Assembly (NCBI GenBank): GCA_003226295.1
Contig: CP029803.1
Location: 2,361,001-2,425,000, forward strand
Source: Candidatus Moanabacter tarae
GTDB taxonomy: Bacteria; Verrucomicrobiota; Verrucomicrobiia; Opitutales; UBA2987
Reading direction: 5' to 3'
Length of the DNA stretch: 64,000 nucleotides
Shown here piece by piece: positions 26,840-36,355 of this stretch (within the stretch, counting starts at the first letter, position 1; each line of letters begins with the position of its first letter). The position numbers were made by a program, and so were the translations under genes. The notes below the pieces were generated by a model. The model was not told the origin of the DNA. It did not search any database and saw only the letters and a list, made by a program, of their open reading frames with translations.

Positions 26840-28498
26840 ATGAGTTCGACTATAATGGAGGAATTGCTCGCTGAGAGCAGCTTTGAAAATCTCAAAGAGG
26901 GTGCGATCGTAACAGGAACGATCACTGAGATCCGCGATAGCGATGTGGTGATTGATATTGGGGCCAAGGCCGAAGGCGAGATTTCCGCTTCTGAATTCAT
27001 TGATGTGGGGGAGTTGCAGATTGGGGCCGAAATCGAAGTTTTCCTTGAAAAACTAGAGGATCGAGATGGTAATCCAATCCTTTCCTATGACAAAGCCGAA
27101 CAGAAGAAAAACTGGGAGCATATCCTAACCAAGTGTGAAGAAGGAACGGTCATGTCGGGCCGTGTTAAGGCTAAAGTCAAGGGGGGGTTAATTGTCAATA
27201 TTGGCGTTGATTCCTTTCTTCCTGCTTCACAGATCGATGTTCAACCTCCCAAGAATCTTGATCAATATGTAGGGCAGACATTCGACTTTAAGGTTCTAAA
27301 AATTAATCAGGATCGCCGGAATATTGTAGTATCCCGCCGTGAACTAATTGAAGAGCAGCGACAGGTAAAGCGGCGGCAACTCCTAGAAGAGGTGAATCCA
27401 AATGATATTCGAACAGGAGTGGTAAAGAACATCACTGACTACGGCGCTTTTATCGATCTCGACGGACTTGACGGCCTATTGCACATCACGGATATGAGCT
27501 GGGGCCGAATTTCACATCCAAGCGAAATGGTTACGGTGGGGGAAGAAGTCAATGTGATGATTATCGAAGTGGATCAGGAGCGAGAGCGCGTCTCGCTTGG
27601 GCTTAAACAGACGACGCCGAATCCTTGGGAAGGTATCGACAGCCGCTATCCAGTCGGCGTGCAAGTTCGGGGGAAAGTTGTAAACCTCGTGCCCTACGGT
27701 GCTTTCGTCGAGCTGGAGGAAGGTGTCGAGGGCTTAGTTCACGTCACTGAACTCTCCTGGACCAAACGAGTTAATAAGCCTAGCGAGATACTCAATGTGG
27801 GGGACGAAGTGGAAGCAGTTGTCTTGGGGATCCAAAAAGAGGAGCAAAAGATTTCGTTGAGTGTTCGTCAGCTGGAACCGAATCCATGGGACATGACGAA
27901 ACACAATTACCCAGTTGGGGCCAGGGTGCGTGGAAGGATTCGTAATCTGACCAGTTACGGAGCCTTTGTTGAATTGGAAGAGGGGATCGACGGAATGATC
28001 CATGTTTCTGACATGTCATGGACTCGGAAGGTCAACCATCCGAGTGAAATCGTAAAGAAGGGGGATGAGGTCGATGCTATTGTGCTCGACGTTATTCCTG
28101 AAGATCAGCGCATTGCGCTGGGAATGAAGCAATTGGCGGCCGATCCTTGGAGCGAAATAGATACCCATTATAAGATTGGAGATGTGGTCAACGGGAAGAT
28201 TGGTAAGATTACGTCCTACGGATGTTTTGTCGAATTGGAGCATGGAATTGATGGGCTCGTTCACATAAGCCAGATCAGCGAGGAGAGGGTAGAAAAGGTA
28301 AAGGACGTGCTCGAAACTGGGCAGGAAGTTACTTCTAGGGTGATTCAGATTGATCGCGATGAACGGCGCATAGGTCTTAGTATCAAGGCTGCTCACTATG
28401 ACGCCGAGCAGCTGGCGGCTGAGACTGCTGTCTACGAGTCGATTGGACGAGAAGAACTAACAAATCTCGGCGATATTTTAGACGAAGCCACGAAATAA
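26840..28498 (+). CDS. rpsA: 30S ribosomal protein S1
   Basis: A 552-residue protein made of six S1 (OB-fold) repeats, which brings mRNA to the 30S subunit. Repeats start at about residues 21, 105, 190, 277, 364 and 451. Repeats 3-6 share the tight pattern GxVxxxTxYGAFVELEEGxxGLxHxxxxSW. Examples are NITDYGAFIDLDGLDGLLH and LTSYGAFVELEEGIDGMIH. Length matches E. coli S1 (557). The start is an ATG at 26840 (MSSTIMEELLAES). A hairpin terminator overlaps the stop codon. Confidence 0.96.
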   Translation: MSSTIMEELLAESSFENLKEGAIVTGTITEIRDSDVVIDIGAKAEGEISASEFIDVGELQIGAEIEVFLEKLEDRDGNPILSYDKAEQKKNWEHILTKCEEGTVMSGRVKAKVKGGLIVNIGVDSFLPASQIDVQPPKNLDQYVGQTFDFKVLKINQDRRNIVVSRRELIEEQRQVKRRQLLEEVNPNDIRTGVVKNITDYGAFIDLDGLDGLLHITDMSWGRISHPSEMVTVGEEVNVMIIEVDQERERVSLGLKQTTPNPWEGIDSRYPVGVQVRGKVVNLVPYGAFVELEEGVEGLVHVTELSWTKRVNKPSEILNVGDEVEAVVLGIQKEEQKISLSVRQLEPNPWDMTKHNYPVGARVRGRIRNLTSYGAFVELEEGIDGMIHVSDMSWTRKVNHPSEIVKKGDEVDAIVLDVIPEDQRIALGMKQLAADPWSEIDTHYKIGDVVNGKIGKITSYGCFVELEHGIDGLVHISQISEERVEKVKDVLETGQEVTSRVIQIDRDERRIGLSIKAAHYDAEQLAAETAVYESIGREELTNLGDILDEATK

Positions 28499-28512
28499 AA
28501 ATTGCGTGGCTT
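28485..28512 (+). terminator. Hairpin terminator across the rpsA stop codon
   Basis: AAGCCACG (28485-28492) pairs with CGTGGCTT (28505-28512) around an A-rich 12-base loop that contains the rpsA stop codon. A moderately T-rich tail (TTAACCTTTATCTCTTT) follows. The stem begins inside the coding sequence, so stop codon and terminator are merged. Confidence 0.6.
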
Positions 28513-28663
28513 TAACCTTTATCTCTTTGGAGGGAAGGGAGGTCTAACCTGTGACAAAAAGATAGGGAGTTTGGGTCTTCCTGTTTGAGAAGGCGTGGTT
28601 GTCTAGGCGCGAAGTTTTGTAGGATTGGATCATTTTCTCGGAGTTCTCGCTTCTTTAAATGAG

Positions 28664-30151
28664 TTACGAATCCAATTTTTTTGCCATTTTTACGGCGGAG
28701 AACATAGCTTTGGCTTTGTTCAGTGTCTCTTGAAACTCTAAATAAGGCTCTGAATCGGCCACAAGTCCAGCGCCCGATTGGATATATACGGTATTATCCT
28801 TTAGAAGAGCAGTTCGAAGTGCGATGCAAGAGTCTAGATTCCCGTCGTAGCTGAAATAGCTAACCGCGCCTGCATAAGGGCCTCTCTGTTGACGTTCCAA
28901 CTCACTAATGATCTGCATAGCTCGTATTTTTGGGGCTCCACTCACGGTTCCCGCAGGGAACGTTGCGCGCATAAGGTCGTAGGCAGTCCGGCCTAGGGAG
29001 AGCCTTCCTTCCACCTGTGACACTATATGCATTACGTGGCTATAGCGTTCGACTACCATGTATTCCGGCACTGTCACGCTTCCAAATTCGCAGACTCGAC
29101 CCAGATCATTACGGGAGAGATCTACCAACATAAGATGCTCCGCTCTTTCTTTATCGTCTGACAGAAGGTCTTCTTCATAATCAAGATCTTCCTTGGAGGA
29201 ATTGCCACGAGGCCGTGTTCCCGCTATTGGTCGCGTTTCAGCTCGACCATCGGTAAGCCGTACGTGTACTTCCGGCGAGGCGCCGACCAAGGCAAATTCG
29301 GCAGCTTCATAGAGAAACATGTAGGGGGAGGGATTTACTGTCCGAAGAGTGCGGTAAAGGTCGAGTGGAGAATGGGAGAAGGGTTCTTCGAACCGCTGCG
29401 AGAGCACGGCTTGGATGATGTCCCCTTCAACTATATACTCTTTGCTGCGAAGGACCAGATTCTCGAACTCCTGTTTTCTAAAATTGCTTGGCGGGAGAGC
29501 GATCTTCCCGGGATCGGAAAGTGGAATAGGAGCAAGACGTCTTTCCTGTTGAAGAGTGGTGTAGAGATTTTCGATTCCGGCAATCGCGGTGGCGTAAGCG
29601 GACGCAGCATCATCTTCGATATGCGCGTTGATAAGGAGACGCAAAGTTTGTTTGGCCCGATCAAAAATCACAACCGTGTCCGTGATCATAAAGTGAAGTA
29701 TTGGCATATTATGGGGATCACATTCAGCAGGAGGGACGGTGGGCTCAATACAATGAATATACTCGTAACCAAGAAAACCCACAGCGCCACCGATAAATCT
29801 CGGCATACCTTCGATTGCGACAGGGCGGTAATCTCGCATCTCCTTTTCAACCACCGTCAAGGGATCGGCAGGGGTCTTGATTTGCGTTATCTGGCCGTTG
29901 CGGTCTATCAACTCGGTGTGGTCGAGATAAATATTAAGGATTTTCCTCGGTTGGCAGCCAATGATCGAATAGCGAAAAAGGTTGGCCCCTCCTTCAATTG
30001 ATTCGAGCAGGAAAGCAGGTCCGGTTCGATTCAGTTTGGAATAAACCGAGACGGGAGTCTCAAAATCGGCCATTAGATCGGAGTAGACAGGTATGAGATT
30101 GCCTTTTTGCGCGAGGCGCAGGAACTCCTCTTTGGAAGGGAAGATTTTCAT
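28664..30151 (-). CDS. trpE: Anthranilate synthase component I
   Basis: Makes anthranilate from chorismate and ammonia, the committed step to tryptophan, with TrpG supplying ammonia. The 495-residue product has the N-terminal regulatory region with LLES (AFLLESIEGG, part of the tryptophan site) and the chorismate-binding core. Core blocks: LVGASPEVHVRL, RPIAGTRPRG, LMLVDLSRNDLGRV, FPAGTVSGAPKIRAMQ and IQSGAGLVADS. Length and the LLES element favour TrpE over PabB. The ATG at 30151 (MKIFPSKEEFLRLA) is chosen; the frame runs on to 30268, but those 39 residues have no family likeness. trpG is not adjacent. It lies 166 nt downstream of glmS; no Trp-codon-rich leader peptide was seen there. Confidence 0.94.
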   Translation of the reverse strand: MKIFPSKEEFLRLAQKGNLIPVYSDLMADFETPVSVYSKLNRTGPAFLLESIEGGANLFRYSIIGCQPRKILNIYLDHTELIDRNGQITQIKTPADPLTVVEKEMRDYRPVAIEGMPRFIGGAVGFLGYEYIHCIEPTVPPAECDPHNMPILHFMITDTVVIFDRAKQTLRLLINAHIEDDAASAYATAIAGIENLYTTLQQERRLAPIPLSDPGKIALPPSNFRKQEFENLVLRSKEYIVEGDIIQAVLSQRFEEPFSHSPLDLYRTLRTVNPSPYMFLYEAAEFALVGASPEVHVRLTDGRAETRPIAGTRPRGNSSKEDLDYEEDLLSDDKERAEHLMLVDLSRNDLGRVCEFGSVTVPEYMVVERYSHVMHIVSQVEGRLSLGRTAYDLMRATFPAGTVSGAPKIRAMQIISELERQQRGPYAGAVSYFSYDGNLDSCIALRTALLKDNTVYIQSGAGLVADSEPYLEFQETLNKAKAMFSAVKMAKKLDS

Positions 30152-30317
30152 AGGAGATCCGGAGATCGATAAATGCCTGGTCCAAAAATGATTACGATTC
30201 AAGTGGGAGCAGGTGAGCGAGTGGTACGAAGATATCGGAATGCGGGGTAATTCACGGTAAGGAAGCAAATTTTAACAACGAATCAATCAGATTATTCGAC
30301 TGCCCCATCTGTAGAGT

Positions 30318-32171
30318 CTATTCAACGGTTACAGACTTGGCTAGATTACGGGGTTTGTCGACGTCACATCCCCTTTCAGCGGCAATAAAATAGGCAAAAA
30401 GCTGGAGAGGGATTGTAGCAAGAATTGGCAGTACGCAAAGGTGACAATCGGGAATGTGGATAATTTCATCAGCAACATTTTCCGGGAATTCTACTCCTGC
30501 CGAGGTAATTGCGATTATTGGGCCCTTGCGTGCTCGTATCTCCTGAATGTTGGATAAACTCTTATTGAAAATTTCTCCTTTGTTGGCGAGGAAAACAGTT
30601 GGACATTTGGGACTGATTAGAGCAATTGGACCATGTTTCATCTCGGCTGCAGGATACCCTTCAGCATGAATGTAAGATATCTCTTTGAGCTTGAGAGCAC
30701 CTTCCAGAGCTAAGGGAAACATCAATTGCCTTCCTAAAAATAGAAAATTTTCAAAGTGTGCATATCTTTGAGCAATCTCCTGAATCCGGTCAGCTTGATC
30801 AAGAACCTGACTGGCCTGGCCCGGTAGCTGTCGAAATGCATTAACCATTGCGACTCCATCGCTAAAACTTAGATCCCGAAGCCGGCCCAAGTAAAGTGCC
30901 ACCATCGAGGCAATAAGGATTTGGGAGCTGAAGGCTTTGGTTGAGGCAACCCCGATCTCAGGGCCAGCATGTTGGTAAATTCCATCATCGGAATCCCGCG
31001 CGATGGTGGATCCGACAACATTAGTGATAGCGAAGGTACGGTAACCCTTTCTCTTAGATTCTCGCAAAGCTTCGAGAGTATCTGCGGTCTCTCCGCTTTG
31101 ACTGATGACGAAAACAAGGGTATTTTTGTCGAGAGGTGAATTTCTGTAACGGAATTCTGACGCATACTCAACTTCAACAGGGATGCGCGCAAATCGTTCA
31201 ATAAGGTGTTCTGCGATTAGGGATGCGTGCCAAGAAGTTCCACAAGCGCAAAAGAGTATGCGGTCTATCTGTCTTAACTCACGAGGCCCGATATTATTGA
31301 GACCGTCGAACAAAGCGGTTGAGCCGTCATTAGAAAACCGGCCGCGCATACTATTTTCTAAAGCTGTTGGTTGCTCGAAGATTTCCTTCTCCATGTAGTG
31401 AGAGAACCGGCCCAAATCTGAATCTTCGGTTTGCCAGTTAACTCGATCGATAACCGGTTCGACGGTCTCCTCTGAGACCGTTAGGATGGAGAAGGTGTCA
31501 GGGGATAAAAGGACAACTTGGTTGTCATCTAGATAAGCGACGTTCTGCGTCCGACCGGCAAGGGCGGAGATATCGCTGGCCAGGATATTTTCTCCGGACC
31601 CAATGCCAACGACAAGAGGAGATCCTTTCCGGGCACCCACGATCTCGTTAGGGTGATCGGTGCAGATTACCCCGATCCCATAGGTTCCTTCCACGTGAAG
31701 GAGGCTCTTGCGCACACTTTCGAGAAAGCGATTTTTCCCATTTATCGGCTCTTCCTTGTCATAATGATAGGCAATCAGATTAGCAAGAGTCTCAGTATCA
31801 GTTTCGGAAGCAAACTGGATGTCTCTGTCTTCGAGAAATCTCTTAATACTGAGATAATTCTCGATTACACCGTTGTGGACGAGGGCCACCTTGCGGTCGT
31901 GGCTTAGGTGAGGATGAGCGTTGGTGTCGCTGACACTACCGTGGGTTGCCCAGCGGGTATGACTGATGCCAAGATTTGAGTTGAGCTCGACCTTACGAAT
32001 CTCGTTAACGAGTGTCTGTACGCGGCCGCTTTTCTTGATTGTTTGGAGACCGTCCTTTTTCCAAACAGTGAGGCCTGCAGAATCGTAGCCGCGGTATTCC
32101 AGTTTCTTTAGGCCCTCAAGAAGGATCGGGGTGGCATTCTGTTTTCCAACATATCCGACAATCCCACACAT
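30318..32171 (-). CDS. glmS: Glutamine-fructose-6-phosphate aminotransferase (isomerizing)
   Basis: Makes glucosamine-6-phosphate for peptidoglycan and LPS. The 617-residue protein starts MCGIVGYVG, and the Cys must become residue 1 after Met removal as the Ntn nucleophile, so I set the start at 32171 and reject the frame extension to 32210. The glutaminase domain (about 1-230) has LEYRGYDSAGL and HTRWATHG. Two SIS sugar-isomerase domains follow (ISQSGETADTLEALR; FLGRQLMFPLALEGALKLKE). The C-terminus ends NLAKSVTVE with the conserved lysine. No glmS ribozyme core was recognised upstream. Divergent from glgC across 126 nt. Confidence 0.96.
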   Translation of the reverse strand: MCGIVGYVGKQNATPILLEGLKKLEYRGYDSAGLTVWKKDGLQTIKKSGRVQTLVNEIRKVELNSNLGISHTRWATHGSVSDTNAHPHLSHDRKVALVHNGVIENYLSIKRFLEDRDIQFASETDTETLANLIAYHYDKEEPINGKNRFLESVRKSLLHVEGTYGIGVICTDHPNEIVGARKGSPLVVGIGSGENILASDISALAGRTQNVAYLDDNQVVLLSPDTFSILTVSEETVEPVIDRVNWQTEDSDLGRFSHYMEKEIFEQPTALENSMRGRFSNDGSTALFDGLNNIGPRELRQIDRILFCACGTSWHASLIAEHLIERFARIPVEVEYASEFRYRNSPLDKNTLVFVISQSGETADTLEALRESKRKGYRTFAITNVVGSTIARDSDDGIYQHAGPEIGVASTKAFSSQILIASMVALYLGRLRDLSFSDGVAMVNAFRQLPGQASQVLDQADRIQEIAQRYAHFENFLFLGRQLMFPLALEGALKLKEISYIHAEGYPAAEMKHGPIALISPKCPTVFLANKGEIFNKSLSNIQEIRARKGPIIAITSAGVEFPENVADEIIHIPDCHLCVLPILATIPLQLFAYFIAAERGCDVDKPRNLAKSVTVE

Positions 32172-32297
32172 AGAGGTGTGGAAAGATATTGGAATTTGAT
32201 TTGGATTCAAGCAGAATGCTAGAAGTCTGTAGGTATCCTCCTATTGGGTTCGGGTGCTACGGTCGATACAATTACTATTGGAGGCGATATACAAAGA

Positions 32298-33569
32298 ATG
32301 AAACCGCGAGTTGTCAGTGTGGTTATGGGTGGTGGCCGAGGGACACGGTTACAGCCGCTGACAAGCTTGCGTTGCAAACCGGCAGTTCCATTAGCGGGAA
32401 AATATCGGTTGGTCGATATTCCAATCAGCAACTGCCTAAATTCTGGGCTGAATCAGATCTATGTATTAACTCAATTTAACACTGCTTCGTTACATCGCCA
32501 CATCCGAGAATCATATGTTTTTGATGCCTTCGGAGGGGGGTTCGTCGACATTCTCTCGGCGGAACAGACAGAAGCGGGAGATAATTGGTATCAAGGAACT
32601 TCTGATGCGGTAAGGCAGAATCTCCACCATTTTCACGCAGGAGAAAAAGATCTATTTCTTATTGTGTCCGGGGATCAGCTCTACCAAATGGACTTCCGGC
32701 ACATTATTGAGCAGCATCAGCGCAGCGGTGCCGAAGTGACGATAGCCGCGAAACCGGTTCCGATCTCTCAGGTTGAGAGCCTAGGGATCATGAGGGTTGG
32801 AAAGAGTCTAGAGATAGAGGAATTTTTTGAAAAGCCAAAGGAGCCCGGGGTGATCAATGGACTTAAGATGATCGGTAAAGTGGATAGAGAGAGTGATGAA
32901 GAACGCTGTCTCGCTTCAATGGGAATCTACATATTTAATAAATCGACTCTTTTCCATGCACTTGAGCATTCCAATGCTGACGATTTTGGGAAGGAGATCA
33001 TTCCGGGGCTCCTCGGGAGAGCGAAGTTACATGCCTTCATTTTCGATGGGTACTGGGAAGATATTGGGACCGTGGGTGCCTTTTTCGAAGCTAATCTCCG
33101 ATTTACTGAGCGGGTTCCTCCTTTCAACTTCTTCGATCGGGACAGAGTTATTTACACCCATGCTCGATTCTTGCCCGCTTCAAAACTGAATCGATGTCGG
33201 ATTGAGCAAGGAGTGGTAGCCGATGGATGTGTAATCTCGGATGCGGAGGTCATTCACAGTGTTATTGGTATCCGTTCCGAGATTCGCGAAGAAGGTCTCT
33301 TGGAGAATGTTGTCATGATGGGTGCCGATTTCCGTGAGTCCCCTGAAGATCGGGAGAGCAATGTCGAAAAGGGAATCCCCCATATTGGAATCGGGCGGGG
33401 AGCTGTTATCAGAAATGCCATTATCGATAAAAATGCTCGTATTGGTGCTAATGTTAAACTTTCTCCTGAAGGGAAGCCTGATTTCTATGAGGACGGTGGA
33501 ATTGTGATCCGGGATGGGGTCCTCGTCGTCCCAAAAGACACGGTAGTGCCGGACAATACAGATTTTTAG
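32298..33569 (+). CDS. glgC: Glucose-1-phosphate adenylyltransferase (ADP-glucose pyrophosphorylase)
   Basis: Makes ADP-glucose for glycogen. The 423-residue protein shows VVMGGGRGTRLQPLTSLRCKP (core GGGRGTRLQPLT), PLAGKYRLVDIPISNCLNSG (core GKYRLVDIPISN), YQGTSDAVRQNL, FLIVSGDQLYQMDF and YWEDIGTVGAFFEAN. C-terminal left-handed beta-helix repeats follow (VIRNAIIDKNARIGANV). I start at ATG 32298 (MKPRVVSVVMGGG); an upstream TTG at 32244 would add 18 residues. No other glycogen gene is in the window. Followed 61 nt later by dinB. Confidence 0.95.
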   Translation: MKPRVVSVVMGGGRGTRLQPLTSLRCKPAVPLAGKYRLVDIPISNCLNSGLNQIYVLTQFNTASLHRHIRESYVFDAFGGGFVDILSAEQTEAGDNWYQGTSDAVRQNLHHFHAGEKDLFLIVSGDQLYQMDFRHIIEQHQRSGAEVTIAAKPVPISQVESLGIMRVGKSLEIEEFFEKPKEPGVINGLKMIGKVDRESDEERCLASMGIYIFNKSTLFHALEHSNADDFGKEIIPGLLGRAKLHAFIFDGYWEDIGTVGAFFEANLRFTERVPPFNFFDRDRVIYTHARFLPASKLNRCRIEQGVVADGCVISDAEVIHSVIGIRSEIREEGLLENVVMMGADFRESPEDRESNVEKGIPHIGIGRGAVIRNAIIDKNARIGANVKLSPEGKPDFYEDGGIVIRDGVLVVPKDTVVPDNTDF

Positions 33570-33630
33570 ATTAATATAGATCAGGGGACTGTCAGGTAAA
33601 CATTGGGACTTTGCTAGCTTTCCAAATAAA

Positions 33631-34710
33631 ATGTCCGAAACATTTTCATCCCAGGCAAATTTGGAGCGCTGCATCATACATATTGATATGGATTGTTTCT
33701 ATGCGGCGGTTGAGATTCGCGAGCGGCCCGAATTAATGGGAAAGCCCGTGGCCGTTGGTGGCCAAAGGCGTGGGGTTCTCACAACTTGCAATTATGAGGC
33801 GCGCAAATTTGGTTGTTGCTCTGCTATGCCCAGCTATCGAGCCCGCCAACTTTGTCCAGAACTGATCGTCCTTTCTCCCCGGTTTCAGCTCTATCGCAGA
33901 GAATCTGAAAAAATCAGGGAAATCTTTAAAGATTATACAAAATTGGTTGAACCGCTCTCTCTCGACGAGGCCTATCTTGACATAACTTCACTACCTGGGG
34001 ATGGGTGGACAACTGCGAAGGAGATTAGAAAACGCATTTGGAAAGCTACTGCTCTGACCGCATCTGCGGGGATCGGCCCCAATAAACTCTTAGCAAAAAT
34101 AGCTAGTGACTGGCGCAAACCTGATGGACAGTTTGAGATAAAATTGGAAGAGACAACTGCATTCATGCATGAGCTCCCTGTTGAGAATATCTGGGGAATC
34201 GGACCAAAAAGTACGACTCTTTTGAAAGGGAGTGGTATAGAGACCTGTGGTGAACTACAAAAGCTCACTCTGTTACAATTGCATAGTCTTATGGGAAAGT
34301 TCGGAGCAGAAATCTTTCGACTTTGCCGTGGACTAGATTCCCGTAAAGTGGAACCTCGCCGAATCCGGAAATCGATGAGCACCGAACGGACATTTGACGA
34401 AGATCTCCGCAGTCTCGAGGAAAGTATTCACGAATTGAAAAAGCTTCACCATGCACTAGCAAAGGATCTCAAGGGGAAAGGTGCTCAGCGTGCTATACAC
34501 AAGATATTTGTAAAACTGAAATTCTCCAATTTTCGTCAAACGACGAGAGAATGTGTGAGCAAAGAGTTCTCATTTCCTGTTTTACACCGGCTTCTCGAAG
34601 AGGCTTATACGCGCAGCAATGAAGGGATTCGGCTATTGGGGGCTGGAGCGCGTTTTCAAGAAGATTCACCAGAGAACATCGAGCAGCTCGAAATTCCATT
34701 TGAAATTTAG
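33631..34710 (+). CDS. dinB: DNA polymerase IV
   Basis: Y-family translesion polymerase of 359 residues. Seen: IIHIDMDCFYAAVEIRERPEL (core HIDMDCFYAAVE) with the first metal Asp, KPVAVGGQRRGVLTTCNYEAR (core RGVLTTCNYEAR), the catalytic pair in EPLSLDEAYLDIT, and SAGIGPNKLLAKIASDWRKPDG (core SAGIGPNKLLAK). The helix-hairpin-helix and little-finger domains follow. There is a C-terminal EQLEIPFEI tail that resembles the beta-clamp-binding motif (QxxLPF type). Start ATG 33631. Not preceded by a recognised LexA box. Confidence 0.95.
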   Translation: MSETFSSQANLERCIIHIDMDCFYAAVEIRERPELMGKPVAVGGQRRGVLTTCNYEARKFGCCSAMPSYRARQLCPELIVLSPRFQLYRRESEKIREIFKDYTKLVEPLSLDEAYLDITSLPGDGWTTAKEIRKRIWKATALTASAGIGPNKLLAKIASDWRKPDGQFEIKLEETTAFMHELPVENIWGIGPKSTTLLKGSGIETCGELQKLTLLQLHSLMGKFGAEIFRLCRGLDSRKVEPRRIRKSMSTERTFDEDLRSLEESIHELKKLHHALAKDLKGKGAQRAIHKIFVKLKFSNFRQTTRECVSKEFSFPVLHRLLEEAYTRSNEGIRLLGAGARFQEDSPENIEQLEIPFEI

Positions 34711-34821
34711 GAATTGGTGGGAGGAGAATTCCTAAAACAAAATTATTGCGGACCCCTAACTCTAAATCGGAATCGCTTGGTGCTTGACCAGCTACCAGCA
34801 AAAACCATCCTTTGGGCGCTC

Positions 34822-36327
34822 ATGGCTTCTTCTCCACAGAACGAGTCTAGGATGGATCGCATTGTCGGGCTTTGTCGTCGCCGGGGGTTTATTTTTCAGT
34901 CTTCCGAAATCTATGGCGGAATCAATGGGTTTTTTGACTACGGTCCGGTCGGAGTAGAATTGCGCCGAAATATCAAGGAAGCTTGGTGGCACGATATGGT
35001 TCAGCTCCGTGATGATATCGTCGGCTTGGATTCTTCAATTATTATGCACGGTGACGTATGGAAAACATCAGGCCATGCTGATGGATTCGCCGATCCTATG
35101 GTTGACTGTAGAGAATCAAAGTTACGGTACAAAGCGGACCAGATTTTCTTTTCCGATGTTGTGGTTGACGGTGAGACGATAGGTTATGTTTCGGTTCTTG
35201 AATCTCCTGCGATGACTGAGGAGGCTCAGGAGGAGGCGGATAGACTAAAGCGGAAACTTGGTGCCCGAGGGCAACTGGACCCGATCAACTTGCGTGATTT
35301 TACTAAGGCCAAAATAGAGGAAATCGAATTGATTCCCTCGCCGGCCACCGGGAAGCCGGGGTCTCTCACTCCACCGCGTGATTTTAACATGATGTTTCAG
35401 ACCTATGTTGGAGCCCTGCGCGATGAATCTGCAATCACCTATCTCCGGCCGGAGACTGCCCAAGGGATCTTTGTCAACTTTAGGAACATCGTTGATTCCG
35501 GCCGCCTGAAAATTCCCTTTGGCATCGCCCAGATTGGAAAGGCTTTTCGTAACGAGATAACCCCACGTAACTTCATCTTTCGCTCCCGAGAATTCGAGCA
35601 GATGGAGATTGAATACTTCATACCCCCTGGCGATGAGTGGGAGAAGTACCATGAAGAATGGATTGGCGTTCGGCTGGATTGGTTTGATGCTATCGGGTTG
35701 GAGAGGAAGCGCTTAGGTTGTGATGTTCACGGACAGGACAGTCTCGCCCACTATGCGAAGGCTTGCACTGATATTACTTTCGAATTTCCTTTCGGTGTCC
35801 AAGAGTTGGAAGGGATTGCGGCGAGGGGCGATTTTGACCTTAGCCGTCATAGCGAGGGATCTGGAAAGTCGATGGAATATTTTGATGATGCCACCGGCAA
35901 ACGCTATGTTCCCCATGTGATCGAGCCTTCTCTGGGGGTAGACCGGACTCTGCTTGCGCTTCTTTGCAGTGCTTATCAAACCGATGAGATTGGTGGTGAA
36001 AAGCGGGATGTACTTCGGTTCCATCCGCGAATTGCGCCCTACAAAGCTGGGGTTTTCCCTCTGCTAAAAAATAAACCTGAGCTGGTGAACAGGGCTCGTG
36101 GGATATACGACTGTCTCCGCTCGCGCTGGAACGTATTCTACGACGAAACCGGAGCGATCGGTCGTCGTTATCGAAGACAGGACGAAATTGGCACTCCTTA
36201 TGGGGTGACGGTAGACTTCCAGACACTTGAGGACGGAACAGTTACGCTCCGAAATCGAGATTCCACCGAACAAGTGCGGATTTCGGAGGAGGGAATAGTT
36301 ACTTATATAGCGGAGCGTATTTCCTAG
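34822..36327 (+). CDS. glyS: Glycyl-tRNA synthetase, dimeric type
   Basis: Class II aminoacyl-tRNA synthetase of 501 residues charging tRNA-Gly. It is the alpha2 (eukaryote/archaeon/PVC-like) type, not the alpha2beta2 form. Seen: [24 protein letters not shown] (core [14 protein letters not shown]), [19 protein letters not shown] (core [13 protein letters not shown]), [24 protein letters not shown] (core [17 protein letters not shown]; motif 2), and the motif 3 region [18 protein letters not shown] (core EPSLGVDRT). The anticodon-binding domain follows ([19 protein letters not shown]). I start at ATG 34822 ([15 protein letters not shown]); the frame opens at a TTG at 34714 directly after dinB, but the extra 36 residues are not conserved. 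Confidence 0.95.
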   Translation: MASSPQNESRMDRIVGLCRRRGFIFQSSEIYGGINGFFDYGPVGVELRRNIKEAWWHDMVQLRDDIVGLDSSIIMHGDVWKTSGHADGFADPMVDCRESKLRYKADQIFFSDVVVDGETIGYVSVLESPAMTEEAQEEADRLKRKLGARGQLDPINLRDFTKAKIEEIELIPSPATGKPGSLTPPRDFNMMFQTYVGALRDESAITYLRPETAQGIFVNFRNIVDSGRLKIPFGIAQIGKAFRNEITPRNFIFRSREFEQMEIEYFIPPGDEWEKYHEEWIGVRLDWFDAIGLERKRLGCDVHGQDSLAHYAKACTDITFEFPFGVQELEGIAARGDFDLSRHSEGSGKSMEYFDDATGKRYVPHVIEPSLGVDRTLLALLCSAYQTDEIGGEKRDVLRFHPRIAPYKAGVFPLLKNKPELVNRARGIYDCLRSRWNVFYDETGAIGRRYRRQDEIGTPYGVTVDFQTLEDGTVTLRNRDSTEQVRISEEGIVTYIAERIS

Positions 36328-36332
36328 GCTCA

Positions 36333-36350
36333 AAATCCCATTTAGGATTT
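36333..36350. terminator. Short hairpin between convergent glyS and recJ
   Basis: AAATCC (36333-36338) and GGATTT (36345-36350) flank a six-base loop, in the 28-base gap between the two stop codons. It is the only symmetrical element there and could end both transcripts; the short AT-rich stem makes this weak. Confidence 0.3.
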
Positions 36351-36355
36351 CAAGG

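Noticed and set aside
30152-30317. Tryptophan leader peptide/attenuator before trpE
   Set aside because: No short frame with tandem Trp codons and no paired alternative hairpins were found.
32172-32297. glmS ribozyme upstream of glmS
   Set aside because: The gap is only 126 bases and none of the conserved core strings was seen; the element is mainly found in Firmicutes.
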